DNA from: Paramecium tetraurelia
Taxonomy: Eukaryota > Ciliophora > Oligohymenophorea > Peniculida > Parameciidae
Reading direction: 5' to 3'
NCBI RefSeq assembly: GCF_000165425.1
Contig: NW_001799266.1
Coordinates: 186,001 to 250,000 of the forward strand
DNA length: 64,000 bases
Both the position numbers and the translations under genes were made by a program. The notes beneath the pieces are model-generated. The model worked only from the letters and a program-made list of their open reading frames with translations. It was not told the origin of the DNA and searched no databases. Positions 24,244 to 37,022 of this stretch are shown here, one piece after another (the first letter of the stretch is position 1; each line of letters opens with the position of its first letter).

Positions 24244-24941
24244 ATGAATAAGAAGGTTATTTTTGAATTAAAATTAGACTTCTAAGATCACGATGGCGAT
24301 GGACTAGGTCCGTGGTTCAAGATGAAAGAAAAAAAATAATTGGTTGCGCCTTTGTAGCCCATACGAATCCCTTAAGTTAGAATAAAAAGCTAATAATTAC
24401 AAAAACGAGTCCTCTAAATAAAAACAGAAAGATATCACACTGAAAGGACTCTACATGTGAATGAGGATCCAATTCGGATAAATAACATAAAATAAAATTA
24501 AGAATACACTGATTCTTCTTCGCCAGTAGAATAAATCATCAAGAAACATTTTTCTAATAAATAGTCTGTATTTTTCCCTAAAAGTTAACAGAGTTCATTT
24601 TTGTAAAAGTCGGATAGATCAAATCGATAAATAAGGGTAAAGAAACTCAAAATTTGTAATTCTGATATACCATTGATCAATAAATATAATTATTTTTCAA
24701 GATTGCTGTGAAATCTCAAATAACAAAATCTCAACCAAGTGTCAACCTGAGTTAATAACCTTTATCAATATATTATTCTAAAATTTAATATTTAAAGTTT
24801 CGAAAACATATGTATAATACTGAAAAAAAATTGATTAAAATTACCCATCTTACTGAAGCTTAAAAGAATAAAGATTTAATTCAAATGGATGACTACTACA
24901 TAGTAAACCATAAAATTTATTATGAATAATAAATCAATTGA
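24244..24941 (+). CDS. Hypothetical basic, Gln-rich protein
   Basis: From ATG 24244 the frame encodes a polar, basic protein (MNKKVIFELKLDFQDHDGDG, then VRIKSQQLQKRVLQIKTERY, SSSPVEQIIKKHFSNK) up to about 24700, where it meets TGA. A second frame with equally gene-like sequence (KSQITKSQPSVNLSQQPLSI, then KKLIKITHLTEAQKNKDLIQ) continues to TGA 24939-24941. The shift is two bases modulo three. No intron of normal size with GT...AG fits well, so either an unusual intron or a missing base lies near 24700. Family unknown; likely disordered. Confidence 0.5.
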
Positions 24942-25162
24942 ATGACTTAAATAATTAATCATTCAATTAAATAAGAATTTTATCGAAACACTGATCTGAT
25001 ATCGAATGTATATTTATAATATCATATGATAACGCAGGTAATGCTGAAAACTTTAAGTTTATTCTTTAAATATACAAATAAAAAAGATAAATATTAGAAT
25101 TAAAATCAATAAAATCTTGAATATTTTTACTATTATTTATTTAACATAATATACTAAAGGTA

Positions 25163-25541
25163 TCATTTTCCTTTTTTAGATTAGGCAACCTTTTTTGGTG
25201 CCTATCCAACTTCTACTTCAATCCAACCTTCATCATCATCATCGTTTTGATTATTTTGTGGTTAAATTTATTGTTGTGTTTATGTAGGCTGTTATTATTA
25301 TTATTATACAGGCTCAGGTTTTTTTTATTTTTATGGCGGTTGTTTTTTGGCTGATCCAGATGATATCGTGACGGAATCTGTTTTGATTTCCACAGCAAAT
25401 CCAGGAATATTTGAATTCTTTTATTAAATTTTTTTATTAACAGGCTTTTTTTTATCTTTATTTGAAGCACCGACAGTATGCCATCCATCTTCATCCTCAT
25501 CATCATCTTCTTACTATTACTACTACTACTACTACTACTAC

Positions 25542-25572
<31 letters not shown>

Positions 25573-26795
25573 GTTATTTTTAAGTTGTTGGTTATTCAAC
25601 TTTAGTTTATTATTTTTATTATTATTCCTTTTTGGGCTATGAATTCTTCTTTGCTCCAACTATTTCCCATTCATCAGCGCTATCTACGGCTTCTTATTGC
25701 TATTTAGGTTATTTATTTTATTCCTATTTAGGTGGTTCAGTTTTTAATTTTTAATACTACTAAACTTAAGTTTTTTATTATTGTATTTTTTCTGGTTATT
25801 ATTAAACTTCTGCTTTTTCTGGTTTTCTTGTTTCCAATTTCTTTAAATAATCTTAAACTTCTTGATTAACAGCAGCATCTGATTCTTCTTTTGGTTTTTC
25901 CTCTAAGATCACTTCTTATTATCTAAAATGATTAAAGCTATAAATACTTTTCATATCCTTTTTTTTAATATAAATTTCCTTTATTTCCTTCAACATGCAT
26001 ACTCTTATTATCGCTTCTTTTTCTTTCAGTAGGCTTATTGTTTTGTTTTGATTATTATGGATTATTTGTATATGCCTTAGTAACTTTGACTTAAATAGGT
26101 TGTGCCACCAATGGCTTTGCCCATTATCCCATATCGATATTCTATTTAATTTTTGAGTAGTCTATTTCAAAATCAATTCCTTATTCTTCTTTTGGTTTGG
26201 ACTATTAAACTTTAGGTTCTTCTTATTTTTCGACTTTAGTGGGTGAATCTAGTGATTTTTATTTATTTTCTTCTTCTTGTTTTAATTTTTATGCTTCTTT
26301 TAATTTTGAATCAGCTTCTTTTTTTTTATTAACTGCTTATACAATCTTTTCGACTCTAACCAATTTATCTAAAGTTTCTAAAGCAACTTTAGTTTGCATA
26401 TTGATAGTGCCTTTAGTGATCAATTAATCAATTTCTGCTGATGTGTGAGGTCCTTATGACTTTTAATTTTCATCTAAGTAAAACCAAGCTTTTTTATTTG
26501 GATCACAAAGTCCGCTTTCGACAAAAATTGTAGAGGCAGGTTATGCAGGTTGTTTAGTAATTTTTTGAACTTTATTGTCTTTTTAGTAGTATTTAGGATG
26601 AGTGAATTTTTGATCTGGTTGAACTTCTATAAGCATTTCTTTTGCATCTAATTTAAGAGGGTATTAAACTCCTAAAGTTGAAGGTTATTAATTCTGAATG
26701 AGAAACAAGTCTTGATGTTGAGTGAGCAATTTTATGATGTTGGGATTGGGTTATTTGGCTGGATGATATTCAAGAAGAGTTGAAGGATTGCTCAT
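25163..26795 (-). CDS. GYF-like domain protein with polyglutamine tract
   Basis: One 25-nt intron gives an exact 535-aa frame from ATG 26795 to TGA 25163. Residues about 95-150 resemble a GYF/GYF_2 fold (AWFYLDENQKSQGPHTSAEI), a domain that binds proline-rich ligands, often in translation or mRNA-decay factors. The rest is low-complexity Lys/Glu/Gln. The C-terminal third has three acidic-tryptophan motifs (DEWEIVGAKK, DGWHTVGASNK, EGWIEVEVG) separated by Gln-rich linkers. One linker is a run of about 20 Gln encoded almost entirely by consecutive TAA and TAG codons (about 25512-25575). Function is inferred only from the GYF-like segment. The reading frame has no TGA for a while upstream of the ATG, but the neighbouring gene ends at 26834 after splicing. 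Confidence 0.7.
25512..25575 (-). repeat. Trinucleotide microsatellite (TAA)n(TAG)n encoding polyGln
   Basis: On the coding (minus) strand about nine TAA and seven TAG codons follow each other with few interruptions, inside the GYF-domain gene. Under the ciliate code this is a polyGln tract; under the standard code it would be a block of stops. The two sub-runs meet at a sharp border, suggesting a synonymous change that then expanded by slippage. Confidence 0.9.
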
Positions 26796-26833
26796 TAAAA
26801 TTTAACACGTATATTTAATAGCAAAATAAAAAG

Positions 26834-27380
26834 TCAATTAAAACTGCAATTAAATAATTTCATTTTATCTTTTTTCATTGTCTTGAGCATATGTATAGAA
26901 CTAAATAAAAATATGCAACTACTTGAGAAGATAGAATGAACTATCAGTCTTTTATTCAATTGTCTTTTTAGGAGGATCAGTCTATTAGTTAATTTCTTCA
27001 ATTAAGGTTGTTTTCTTAATGGGGTTGAGTTAAAATTTTGGCTCGTCATTCATTTTTTTTCTGCTTTTACCTGAGGGAGGTTTTCGAAGGGCTCTTTCTC
27101 TAGTCTTGATGAAAACGAATTTTGCATCTTATTCTATGGTGGGATATAAGCGATCAATTAAATTGTCTGTAGGGTCATAAGTATTAGATTGAGAATAATT
27201 CAAAGGAATGATTTTTCTTTATCTGGATTGAGTTTTGGGTCTGGGTTTTTCATCTTACTCATAATAGGAATTGATTTATTAAAACAATTGAGAGATCAAT
27301 TAATGGTGAGAGGAATTTCGAGTATGAGAGTCGGTTGTTTTGGGTCTGATTTTGCTAAAAGTTTAATTCATGAAATTCAT
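26834..27380 (-). CDS. Hypothetical basic protein (174 aa)
   Basis: ATG 27380 opens a polar protein rich in Lys, Arg, Thr and Pro (MNFMNQTFSKIRPKTTDSHT, then YDPTDNLIDRLYPTIEQDAK, FVFIKTRERALRKPPSGKSR). A 22-nt intron at 26901-26922 leads to a short last exon ending at TGA 26834-26836 and makes the total an exact multiple of three. If the intron were retained, the frame would run straight into the downstream GYF gene, so splicing defines the gene border; the two genes are then 38 nt apart. No known domain is seen, and it is probably disordered. Confidence 0.55.
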
Positions 27381-27452
27381 TATTTATTATATTACTAACA
27401 TTCAATGCATTTAAAAATCTAAACTCATTTTAAAATTACATAATTTATTATT

Positions 27453-30400
27453 TCAATATGGCATAACTCCTTAACAAATTCTTTCCAATCGATTCAATTT
27501 TTACTATTCAAACTTTTTTAACTTCTCCATCTATTTCATTCTCTTAATGTCATCCTCACTTTCATTTTGAGTAAATTTCAAATTCTAATCTATTTCCTAC
27601 TGCTTCTTCTATCCTTGCTTAATGATGTTCACAACCAAAGGATTTTAATTCCTTATATTTTATTATTATTATTAATTTTCAGACTTAAGTAAATACTTTT
27701 TTGATTTTAATTGGTGAAGCAAATGAACAATTGCAATTCTTGGACTCTTCAAACAAACTGGACAATGATACTGAGCCTTCTCATCTAGGTTCAGACAATT
27801 AAAATGGAAGGTGTGACCACAAGCTAATACTATTATTGGCTGAAGTTATTAATCATAATCATAATAATTATAACATAAATAACAACCTGGTAAATAGCCT
27901 TATCCTTTCAATTACAAATGAACTAAAGTTCTCATGTTTTGAACGCATTTAATAAAATTGATATCGACCAATTTCGTATAAACGGTAGTAGAGAAATTGA
28001 TATGTGTATACATCGATAAAAATGTCATTTTAAGTTTAGCCGAACTTAACCTCATATATTTAGTTGTAATTTTATGAAGAAATGCATCTAAATGACTACA
28101 TTCTGCCCACTTCTTCAACAACAATGGAATATATTCCTCTAAATAGGATGGGTAAGGTTATGGCGTATATCTATTTTGTGACAGTTCCAAAATGCATTAA
28201 GTCACCATATCCCAGGATTCATCCAATTCATCTAGTTTCTTATTCCTAAAGCAAATGTTGCAAATTTCCAAAAAATACAAATAAAACTCACTCTAAATCA
28301 TTCAAATTAAATATATACTTTGCTTAAAAATGCTTTCTATTGTATTTTTTAAATAAAATCGTCTAATTTTACGCTGATTGCTTCCGTAATTGCCCCTGAT
28401 CTTTCAAGCAAATATACCAAAGCATCAGGAACAGGATATTATTTTAATACTCCAATTATATCATCTAAAGGATATTCTTATTCTTGTAGTTCCTTTAAAA
28501 CTTTCTCAGGTTTAATTTAACAGAGTAATTTTATATAAAGCTTTAACAAATCTGTATTAGATTAATACTATTTTCTATCAACTTACATTATTTATTCTAG
28601 ATATTCTAACTATAACTTAGGCAATTCCCCCATCTTATTGAGAATGCTGATGTCATTGGCTTAAAAATATTTAGAAATCAATGATCTAGTATGAATAGCA
28701 CTATATGAAACCAATGATCCAATGTGATGTAGAATTCTATCTCTAAAAGAGTCAATTTGTGGAATTGGAGGGTCTCTTGATAAGATTTTGGAAATCCAAG
28801 TAAAGATTTCAAATTTCACTTAGATATTAAATTGTTGTAATTGATTCTTGATTTTGATTCTGAAATCCAAAGCTCTACTATAACTTTTAAGTTCCTCATT
28901 TAAATACATTTTGACCCAATCAAATTATCCATCTGATGCCATCGAATTTAAAATATCTTCTTTATCAACTGATGTGTATTTCTTAAATAAATTGATTATA
29001 AATTAGTTGTATGCATAAATCAAACAATATTTGAGAGTGGGTTCATCATTATGTAAAATATTAGGCAAAGGTAAGCATTAAAGTGGTAAAAATATCAAAT
29101 GTCTATGTTCGCTAACTAAATCTAATAATAATTCAGTTAGTTATTTATTTTATAACTATTCTGTGTACCCCTTACTTAAAATGCTTGCTTGGATGGATCT
29201 ACCAACTTAATTGATCATCTTATCCCAACCAATTGCATCTGGCAATGTTTTAATTTACAATTAAGTTAATTGAAATTTTAAATCATTTTAATCTTTAATA
29301 GTCTTTAATTTTTGAAATGCTTAAGTCATATTAACATAATATTTCTTTAATCTTTCTTTATCTAAAAATTAATCATAAGGTGGTATAAAAAACTTGTAAC
29401 ATAACTAGACACAACCACCAAATTCTATACTCATTAATAAAAATAATGTTGGCACCTCAAATAACCATAAAGATATCTAATCAGACTTCTCTTTTATCAA
29501 TTATTCAATATGTAGAGTCTATTCTAAATAATGGATGATGCTTTTTCCTTATTCTATCACTACTGATGGATCCTTCTTTTTTATATCTTATTGAATGATT
29601 CCCCACAATTTTGCCAAAGGAGTTAGGAAGTCCCCAGACCTTGTGCAAACATAACTCAAACTTGTAGTTAGTTTATTTAAAAGGCAGAATTGTATCAATT
29701 ATTCAGTATTAATTTTTGAGTAATCGATTTTTTAAATGAAAGCCTCTATGCATTATTATTCTCCTTTTTGAACGTAATATGTCAAGATTTCATCTAATAA
29801 ATTAATAATAAATAGAATACTTATAGTTTATTCATTTGCATCTATGACTTTGACCTTTCCATTCTTGAGATATAAACTTAGTTCATTACAGATTATACTA
29901 ATGTCTCCATTTAAGAACTTCCTTATGATGCTATATATTTGATTAAATAGGATATCACTTGAAACTCTCAAAAGGAAGTCTACAAGCATTGAGAGCAGAG
30001 TCTTAACCTTTTCCACGTCTTGTTAATGACCAAATAAAGAAGTTGGAGTATAAATCAAGGTCTTATGTTTATCTAGTGTAGTTTTGATCTCCTCTAAAAC
30101 TACTTTTATGTAATGAGTAGCTATTTCCAATACCTTCTTTTTTAAAACCTACATGTTAAATTTGATTGGAGTGGATTTCATACTTCCATCCATCAAAGCC
30201 AAAATCAATAACATTCCCTTAGCCCAATCTTTATTCTATATAAAAATATCAATAGATTATTCTAAATTATTTATACTGCCTGTTACAATTGATCCTTCCA
30301 CCAATATATGGATTTGCCTTGTCTGCTTGTTTAACGTATATATCTAATATTGTAAAGGGTATTATTTGTATGCAATTCCTTCATCTTTGCACAAGACTTC

Positions 30401-31689
30401 AACTTAATAAAGGGAAGTGAAGGGTGAATCAGGCCAATTCTTTTTTTAAATGAAATATGGGATTTATTCTATTCCTTTTGGAACCACATGCAATTCCAAA
30501 TGAAGTGTATTAAACAAGTATATATTTTGATTTGCAGTAATAACTTCTATAATTGATTATTCAACAAAATAAGCTGCATGTATTTGCTATTTAAAAATCA
30601 ATGGTTTAAGTGTCATATATCTCGCCTAATCTTGGCTTCTAATTAATATGAACATATGGCAATTCCAACACAGTAAAATTATTAGTCGCTTTTCCTTCCA
30701 TTACTCTTCTTATTCCTAATTTGGAGGAGGTAAGACTCCGTAACCACAAGACAGATAGCAATAGAAAGGTTTTTCTGGAGCTGAAACATGCGGGTTCTCT
30801 ATCTCTATGATTGATTTCAATTTTTTTTCATCATCCTTATAGACTGTGATAAGGTAAAATTTGCTTAACGAACACAATCCAATTATTCTACTAGACTTTT
30901 CATATAGGTCTCCCATAAATTCCTTAGTTTCATTTTTATACAACACTACAATGTTTAGCATTGGAAACTATTAACGTGGTATTGTCAATTATATTTCATA
31001 ATCGAATCCTAACATTCCTTTTCGAAAATTTACTATTCTAATGACTCCCACATCATCTGAAGTAACCACATTGTAAAATTTCTTAGATTAAAAAATGAAT
31101 TTCAACACTATTATTTTCGATTTAGTAATGTTCTAACATGTACATAAATGCTTCTTTTTTTTCATATTTATTATGCTAATCCATCCACTCTCATACCCAA
31201 CAGCCACTAATTCATTTAATGAGTCTAAAGCTGTGACAGCTCCTATCTTCTATTACTAAATTATGATATCCATCTATTATTAAGAATAATATAGAATATT
31301 TCCCAAAGATCCACCCACTAACAAAAATTCTCCATTGTGATGAACTACTTTTGGTTTTCCGAAATTCTTCACTACTTGTGGATTAGAAAATATCAATATT
31401 TACTAAAAAGACAGAGTGTTATCAATTTTGTTTTTTAAGGAATCCCTAAGAAAATCCAAAGGTGTCTTGAAATTTTTCTATGCTATAAAATTAAAGATAG
31501 GTTACTTTATTTCTCTTATTTTGCTTTATTTCGAAATTTTTCCTAAATTTCTAAACCTGCATCCAATAAATCAACAATGGATTTTGTTCTGATTGATGAT
31601 TCTACATCTTCATCAAAGACTGAATAATATTAAACAAGGAGTTAGAATTCTTTAGAATGATCGCAATTATCAAATGTAAAAATCTCCAT
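27453..31689 (-). CDS. VPS8: Vps8-like CORVET subunit (WD40 propeller + RING-H2)
   Basis: Two introns (23 nt near the start; 26 nt at 28293-28318) give an exact 1395-aa protein, close to Vps8 of other eukaryotes. The N-terminal half is a WD40-type propeller (GEFLLVGGSLGNILYY, IGAVTALDSLNELVAVGYES). A long helical solenoid follows (DALVYLLERSGAITEAISVK, SEFYLYFLEICNICF). The C-terminus carries a RING-H2 finger (CYLCYNYYDYD, LACGHTFHFNCL, YHCPVCLK) and a basic tail. Vps8 is the Rab5-binding subunit of CORVET, the early-endosome tethering complex. In the ciliate Tetrahymena, VPS8 paralogues have diverged and one is needed for secretory-granule (mucocyst) biogenesis, so a role in trichocyst formation is plausible here but is inference. 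The RING part alone has an ATG (28301) and could be mis-split as a separate gene. Confidence 0.85.
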
Positions 31690-31752
31690 TATGTGAATAT
31701 ATAATATTAAACAAAAATCTATGTATTATTTTATTGTATTTTTATATAGAAT

Positions 31753-34700
31753 TCATTACCCTTGAGTCATTTTTTTCAACTCACTTTCTGTTGCGAAAAA
31801 TCCAGCCAATTTACCCACAAATCCACTTGGTTTTTAAGAATTTGCATTCTTTTATTTGAATTCAAGTTATTCTTTATATTCATCTCTTTGGGCAGTCAAT
31901 TACAAAATTTTTGAATTTAAGCCTGCTATTTCTTATTCCATTCTCTACAACTTCAGATTTTATTCAACAATAAATTCCTTTGTATCTTCAATCTTAGATG
32001 ATGTCTATTATTACTTCTCAATTTATGATGACAACTGATCCTTTTCAATCTAAGAAATAAACTATAATAATTACAATTAGCTCTTGATATTTAACCTTTA
32101 ATTTCTAATATTCTTATTCATTTTAAAGATAATTATTCATTTGTTGCTCTTACTCTTAAATTTATTTATTCAATTGATCAACTAATTTTAACTTCTAAGC
32201 ATACAATTACTTTAAATTAGTATTTTCATCCTATAGAGTTTAAAATTAATTATGAGATTACTTCAATTAACTTACATCATATTCTTTTGATCTTAACTCA
32301 GCTATTGTATTTAAAGCTTGTTCATATTGAATTTTTAATTCTTCATTATCTGCTTCCTTCTAAGATCTCTCCTATTCAACTACACCTAATTCTTCAAGCA
32401 ATTTTGAAATCTAATCTGTTAAATCCTAGTTTTCTTATTCCAAATTACGATATTCTTATTAATCAACTTTGTTGGATGGCTGTTGTTGGCTCTATTGATC
32501 AGATAATTTTTATTGAATCTCCTCTATTTTTTAAGTTAATTATGAATTTAAATTACTATAATGTTCTACTTATTAAGATAACTAAGTAATTTGACTATTT
32601 AATGTAACTCTCTCTTCATTAAAAGATGTAATCTGCAATTTTAATTATTGTTTTTCAATCTCAGTTTCCTATTATTGTTATGATCTTTCATTTTAGGCAT
32701 ATTATTATAAATTTGCAAGTTCTTAGGAGTTAACTGAATTTTGGTGTTATAAATTGTGTAAACTGGTTTCTAATTATATTATCACTTCTTTTTTTCCATT
32801 CAACTCTATTGTGTGCTACTATTATATTTAAGCAATTTCTACAGCATTGTTATCTTTTATTTGTCTTATGTTTTCAGTTAATTCTTCAATTTATTCTGTC
32901 AATTAATTAATTTAGTTAACTTTATTATGAATCTCTTCTTGAAGTTATTATTGTAAATCAGTTTGGTTCTAATTTTAGTTTTACTCTTCTATTTGTTCAT
33001 TCAATTGAAGAATCAAATTTTCAAATTGTTATTACATTTATTTAAGTTATTCAACTTCATTTTTTGAATCAAGCAACTATTAATTTAACAAGTCTATTTC
33101 TTATTATAATGAATCATTTTAATGTTTACTATTTTCATGTGAAATTTTCAATTCATCATATAAATTTTATACTATTTATAACTGATTTTCGTGTTGTTGT
33201 ATTTGATTCTATAATTATTATTTAGTTTAACTCAATTCTTCCTATTATTATAATATAAAATCATATTCTTGTTCTTTTTATTAGTATTTCTCAATTTATT
33301 CAATCAAATTTTAATTTTCTTATTATTGCTCTTCAAATAAATTCATTTATTGACTCAATTATTCAGTAATCTACTCAACCTAAGTTTATAATTCAAGGAT
33401 TTTATGTTAATTCTAATCCCTTTATTACTCTAATTATTTCTTTTCTAATTCAATTAATTTATCTGAATTTTATATAGAATGTTGCAGTGTTTTTTTCTCT
33501 TGATCTAATCTTATTATTTGTTCTTATAATTCTTTTGAATTTAATGAATATTTTTCAATTTCCTTCTCCTTATCATGAATTTATTTTTTCAGAAATTCAT
33601 GCTCAATTTTAGATTGCTAAAGACTTTTCTCCAAATCTGTTGTTTATTCATTATGTTCAAGTATTTTATTCCTCAATTACGACTAGAATTCTTATTGTTG
33701 ATTTATCAATTGTAAATTAGTCTAGAATAATTAATCTTCACATTATTTTAATTCATTTAAAACTACTGACTTTTAATCATTCACTTCTGCTATTTTCTAT
33801 TCATATTCTTGGCATATAAGAGCAATTTCTTTCTTTGATGATACAACATCGTTGATATAGTTATTGATTTATTTTTCTTATTAAGCAACTATTGATTCTA
33901 AAGAGGATTTTTATAGATTTATCTAAAAGATTTAAGCTTTATAATCTTATAGAATAGATAAATGACCTTATTCTTTTTAGAGCTTTTACTTTTAATATTC
34001 TCTCCTATATGAATGGCACAATGTTTAGATGTCTAATTTGGTCTCAATCTATCTAACTTCTAAAGATCCTAAGAATTTGAATCCAACATTAATCTCAGTA
34101 CTAATCTCATATACAAGTTATTTTAGATTTTGAATCTCTGACTTGGCGATTTCTAAATCAAACTGTAATTAATCTTTAATTTATCTTAGTTCAGCACACT
34201 CTTAATCGTTAATTAGTAATTGAGATTACTCTAATTGAGAATTCATCATTTAAATATCTTCATCATATTGTCTTCTCAATTTCTCATTTTATTTTATATA
34301 CATGTCTTTATCTCTTTGAAGACTTTGAACCTATCTTTTATATACTTCTTTCTCTTTTTACAGATTTTTGATTTGCAAATCTTATTATTTAATGTTAAAA
34401 TCAAGTTACTTAATATACTATTAATAGTTTTTCTTTTCTTCACCTTAGCTTTCTAACTATTTCTTGAAGGCATTAGTACAGTTCACAAACTCCTCTAGTT
34501 TTCTCAACAAATCATTTATTAGTAATTGCTATTATTACACATACAGATCTTTATTCTATATTTCTTATTATTATTATTCAAGAAGTTCAGTCATATCGGA
34601 TAATTCTTCATTCTGCTCTTGTATAATTTAGGTCAAGTATTCGTTGCTACTAATAGGAAAATCGATGATTTAAGGAGGAACAAAAACATGAGTCTAGTTT

Positions 34701-35497
34701 TTTAATAAATTTAAATTGAACTATTACAAGTCTAAGCTTATATTTTAAGGTTGGAATAGTTTAAGATATTTCATATTTTAATCTAAATTGTCCATATAAT
34801 TCTAAGGTAAAAGTGCTTTTGGAAGAGTTTGAATAAAGTTATTGCATGAATCATAATTTAGGATCAGCTAATTATATGCTTTACATAATTCTTATAATTG
34901 TGATGAAAGTTCTTTATTTTCTGTTGCTAATTATAAAACCTATTATTAAAGCACCACTAACTGTTGATTATTTACATGATGGTTAGATTGTTGTATTTCT
35001 GGTTGATTGGATATCTAATTTGCTTTTGGTTAGCTGACTGCAATTTGTGGATTATTTTAAGTATTTCTTTATTGTGATGATTCATTTTACTCTAATTATT
35101 TCTCTTATTCAGGTTGCTTTTCCAATTATTTTGGTTAGTCCTATTGTTATTAATTTAAAGTCTAATTGTTATTTGTTTAAGCAGGAATGGCAACTGGTGG
35201 CACTTATTTAATTGAATGGTCTTTCTATTATCTCTGTTGCTTTCCTCTTAAATGAGGATTCTATGGCTTCAAATATTCCTTGACTTCTCCAGGAGGAATC
35301 TATTCCTCAAATTTAGGCTCTGGCTTCTTCTCTGAATAAGCTTCCTTTCCTGGGTATTCATACACTCCTTTTTCTTTATTAAATACAATTTGAGTGTTGG
35401 GTGGTAGAATGACTTTGGTTGCTCCTCCTCCTCCACCTTGGAATACAGCTAACAACGATTTTAAAGGGGACTTTGATTCTCTCTTTTAAGAAGACAT
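31753..35497 (-). CDS. Long coiled-coil protein (1239 aa), golgin- or centrosomal-like
   Basis: ATG 35497 to TGA 31753 with a single 25-nt intron (32050-32074) gives an exact frame. The N-terminus has a Gly stretch and a compact motif (FQGGGGGATKVILPPNTQIV, then FNKEKGVYEYPGKEAYSEKK), followed by about 150 Pro/Gln-rich residues. About 900 residues of nearly uninterrupted coiled coil (Gln, Asn, Lys, Glu) then end in a short conserved-looking tail (PSGFVGKLAGFFATESELKK). The N-terminal VILPPNTQIVFNKEKGVY motif resembles the LPDDxNPxxVYxExxxxW element near the C-terminus of COPII scaffold Sec16, but this is weak. Family otherwise unrecognised; a vesicle tether or cytoskeletal scaffold is likely. 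Confidence 0.65.
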
Positions 35498-35571
35498 TGC
35501 ACGTGTAAACTATATATGTTGAATAATTAAATATGAATATTAGTTACTATCATTTATTCATTCATTCATAA

Positions 35572-37022
35572 TCTAATTTGAATAAAACTATTTTATTATC
35601 TTGATTCCACCATGCCAGATATTCTCCATTTTATGATAAAGCTGAAAAATGGATATTATTCTTATTTTATATGCTATCACCAATGATTTTAAAATTCTTA
35701 TCAGCCTATTATCTAATAAAATAAACAAATTGACTATGTTTCAATATCATAATATTTTTGGTCTCGTTGTATTAAATTGGTGACAATCCAACTTTGTCTG
35801 AAGGTTCACTACAATTCAATTAGAGTTGTTAAAACTCTTAGAAAATATTATCTTTCTCTTCATAAACAATACAAATCCCTACATTTGAAGGTTAAAAAAT
35901 CAAATAATTATTATAAAAACTTATCCTATAACCAAAGTCAAATTGTGATATCATGATATTTTGCTTATAATTCCATTAGGCTTACTCTTTTGAATATTCC
36001 CATATAATTACGCATGTTAATCGACTGCAACATGCCAACCTATCCTCTGATTTATTGAGAGTTAGAGAAAATATAGATCCTGAATTTGTGTTAATCTTTT
36101 CCTGTTTGTAGACTACATTTTGGGCGAAATTTAAATTCCATATTATGATACTTTCATCCTCGCTACATGAAAATAGAAGATCTTCATTTTAGTTCAGTAA
36201 GAGACCGAAAACAGTTTTTCTATGTACATTTAATTCAACATATTTCTCCCATCGAGAATCTTGGAATTTCCATATTATAACTCCACCAGTTGATATCCCT
36301 GTTACCAGCCAATTCTAATTTTTACTAAAAATTATTGAATAAACTTAGTTCTCATGATTTAATTTTTATATATTTTCTTCTAACTTTTTATTCTCGACAT
36401 TATATATATGCACATTATTTTCTTAAGTTGAGATTGCTAAGAATTTGCATTCGTAATCAAAAGAAAGAGCAACACAATACTAGCAGTAAATCTCGCTTAT
36501 TTTATTATGTTGAAGTGGTCTATCCCTAATAATTTTTATTCTTGATATTCTTTAAATATTATTTTCAATTAATTGATTTTCCCTCTCCTGATCTCGATTA
36601 TTATATTAAGTAAATTAATGGACTATATTAGAAATAGACTCTTCTACTTTTTTCATTTCGTTTTTAAATTTGATTTAATATGCAATCCTAATCTTTGTGA
36701 GTGTTTTATGGAATTCCTCAAATATGAGATTATTTTGATTATATTTATTTTCTTTAATTCTTATATATTATTATGCTACCTCATCTATTTCATCCATTAT
36801 GTTAAATTATATATTAGAGCTTAAATTATCAAGCTCACAGTTGCATTAATCAATCAAATTTCCAGTCTCATTTAATATCTAATATAATTATGTTTGAAAA
36901 TCTACAAGGTTAAGTTTTATCTTCTCTAATAACTTTTTTTCCGACGTTATTTATTCAAAACGATACTCTTCGATATTTTTATATTGTTCTTTTATTGCTT
37001 AAATTACATGAGAGACCCCCAT
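35572..37022 (-). CDS. WD40-repeat protein with N-terminal helical region
   Basis: The frame from ATG 37022 encodes about 170 residues of helical coiled coil (KNIEEYRFEQITSEKKLLEK, VEESISNIVHQFTQYNN) and then WD40 repeats (CVALSFDYECKFLAISTQEN, NWLVTGISTGGVIIWKF, DLLFSCSEDESIIIWNL) to TGA 35572-35574. It is a clear relative of the plus-strand WD40 gene at 37697: both end in a YLxxW...YE tail, and the two are head-to-head. The relative carries an N-terminal Cys/His cluster that is not seen here, so the true start could lie further upstream. A one-base deletion near 35640 (before LSQNGEYLAWWNQ) breaks the last repeat. Function is unknown; WD40 propellers are protein-binding scaffolds. Confidence 0.7.

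Noticed and set aside
25213-25659. Asn/Ser-repeat protein on the minus strand.
   Set aside because: It is the TAA/TAG repeat read one base out of frame; the polyGln frame is continuous with the flanking coding sequence.
25163-27380. One fused gene covering the GYF protein and its upstream neighbour, which share a frame without TGA.
   Set aside because: A good 22-nt intron (26901-26922) shifts the upstream gene to a TGA at 26834; the in-frame linker is AT-rich and not protein-like.
27453-28301. Stand-alone RING-finger protein beginning at ATG 28301.
   Set aside because: A 26-nt intron at 28293-28318 joins it in frame to the Vps8 solenoid, and the combined length is exactly 3n and typical of Vps8.
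31740-37000. Plus-strand hydrophobic open frames between 32 and 37 kb.
   Set aside because: They are antisense shadows of Gln/Asn/Lys-rich coiled-coil and WD40 genes, which produce Leu/Phe/Ile-rich frames on the opposite strand.
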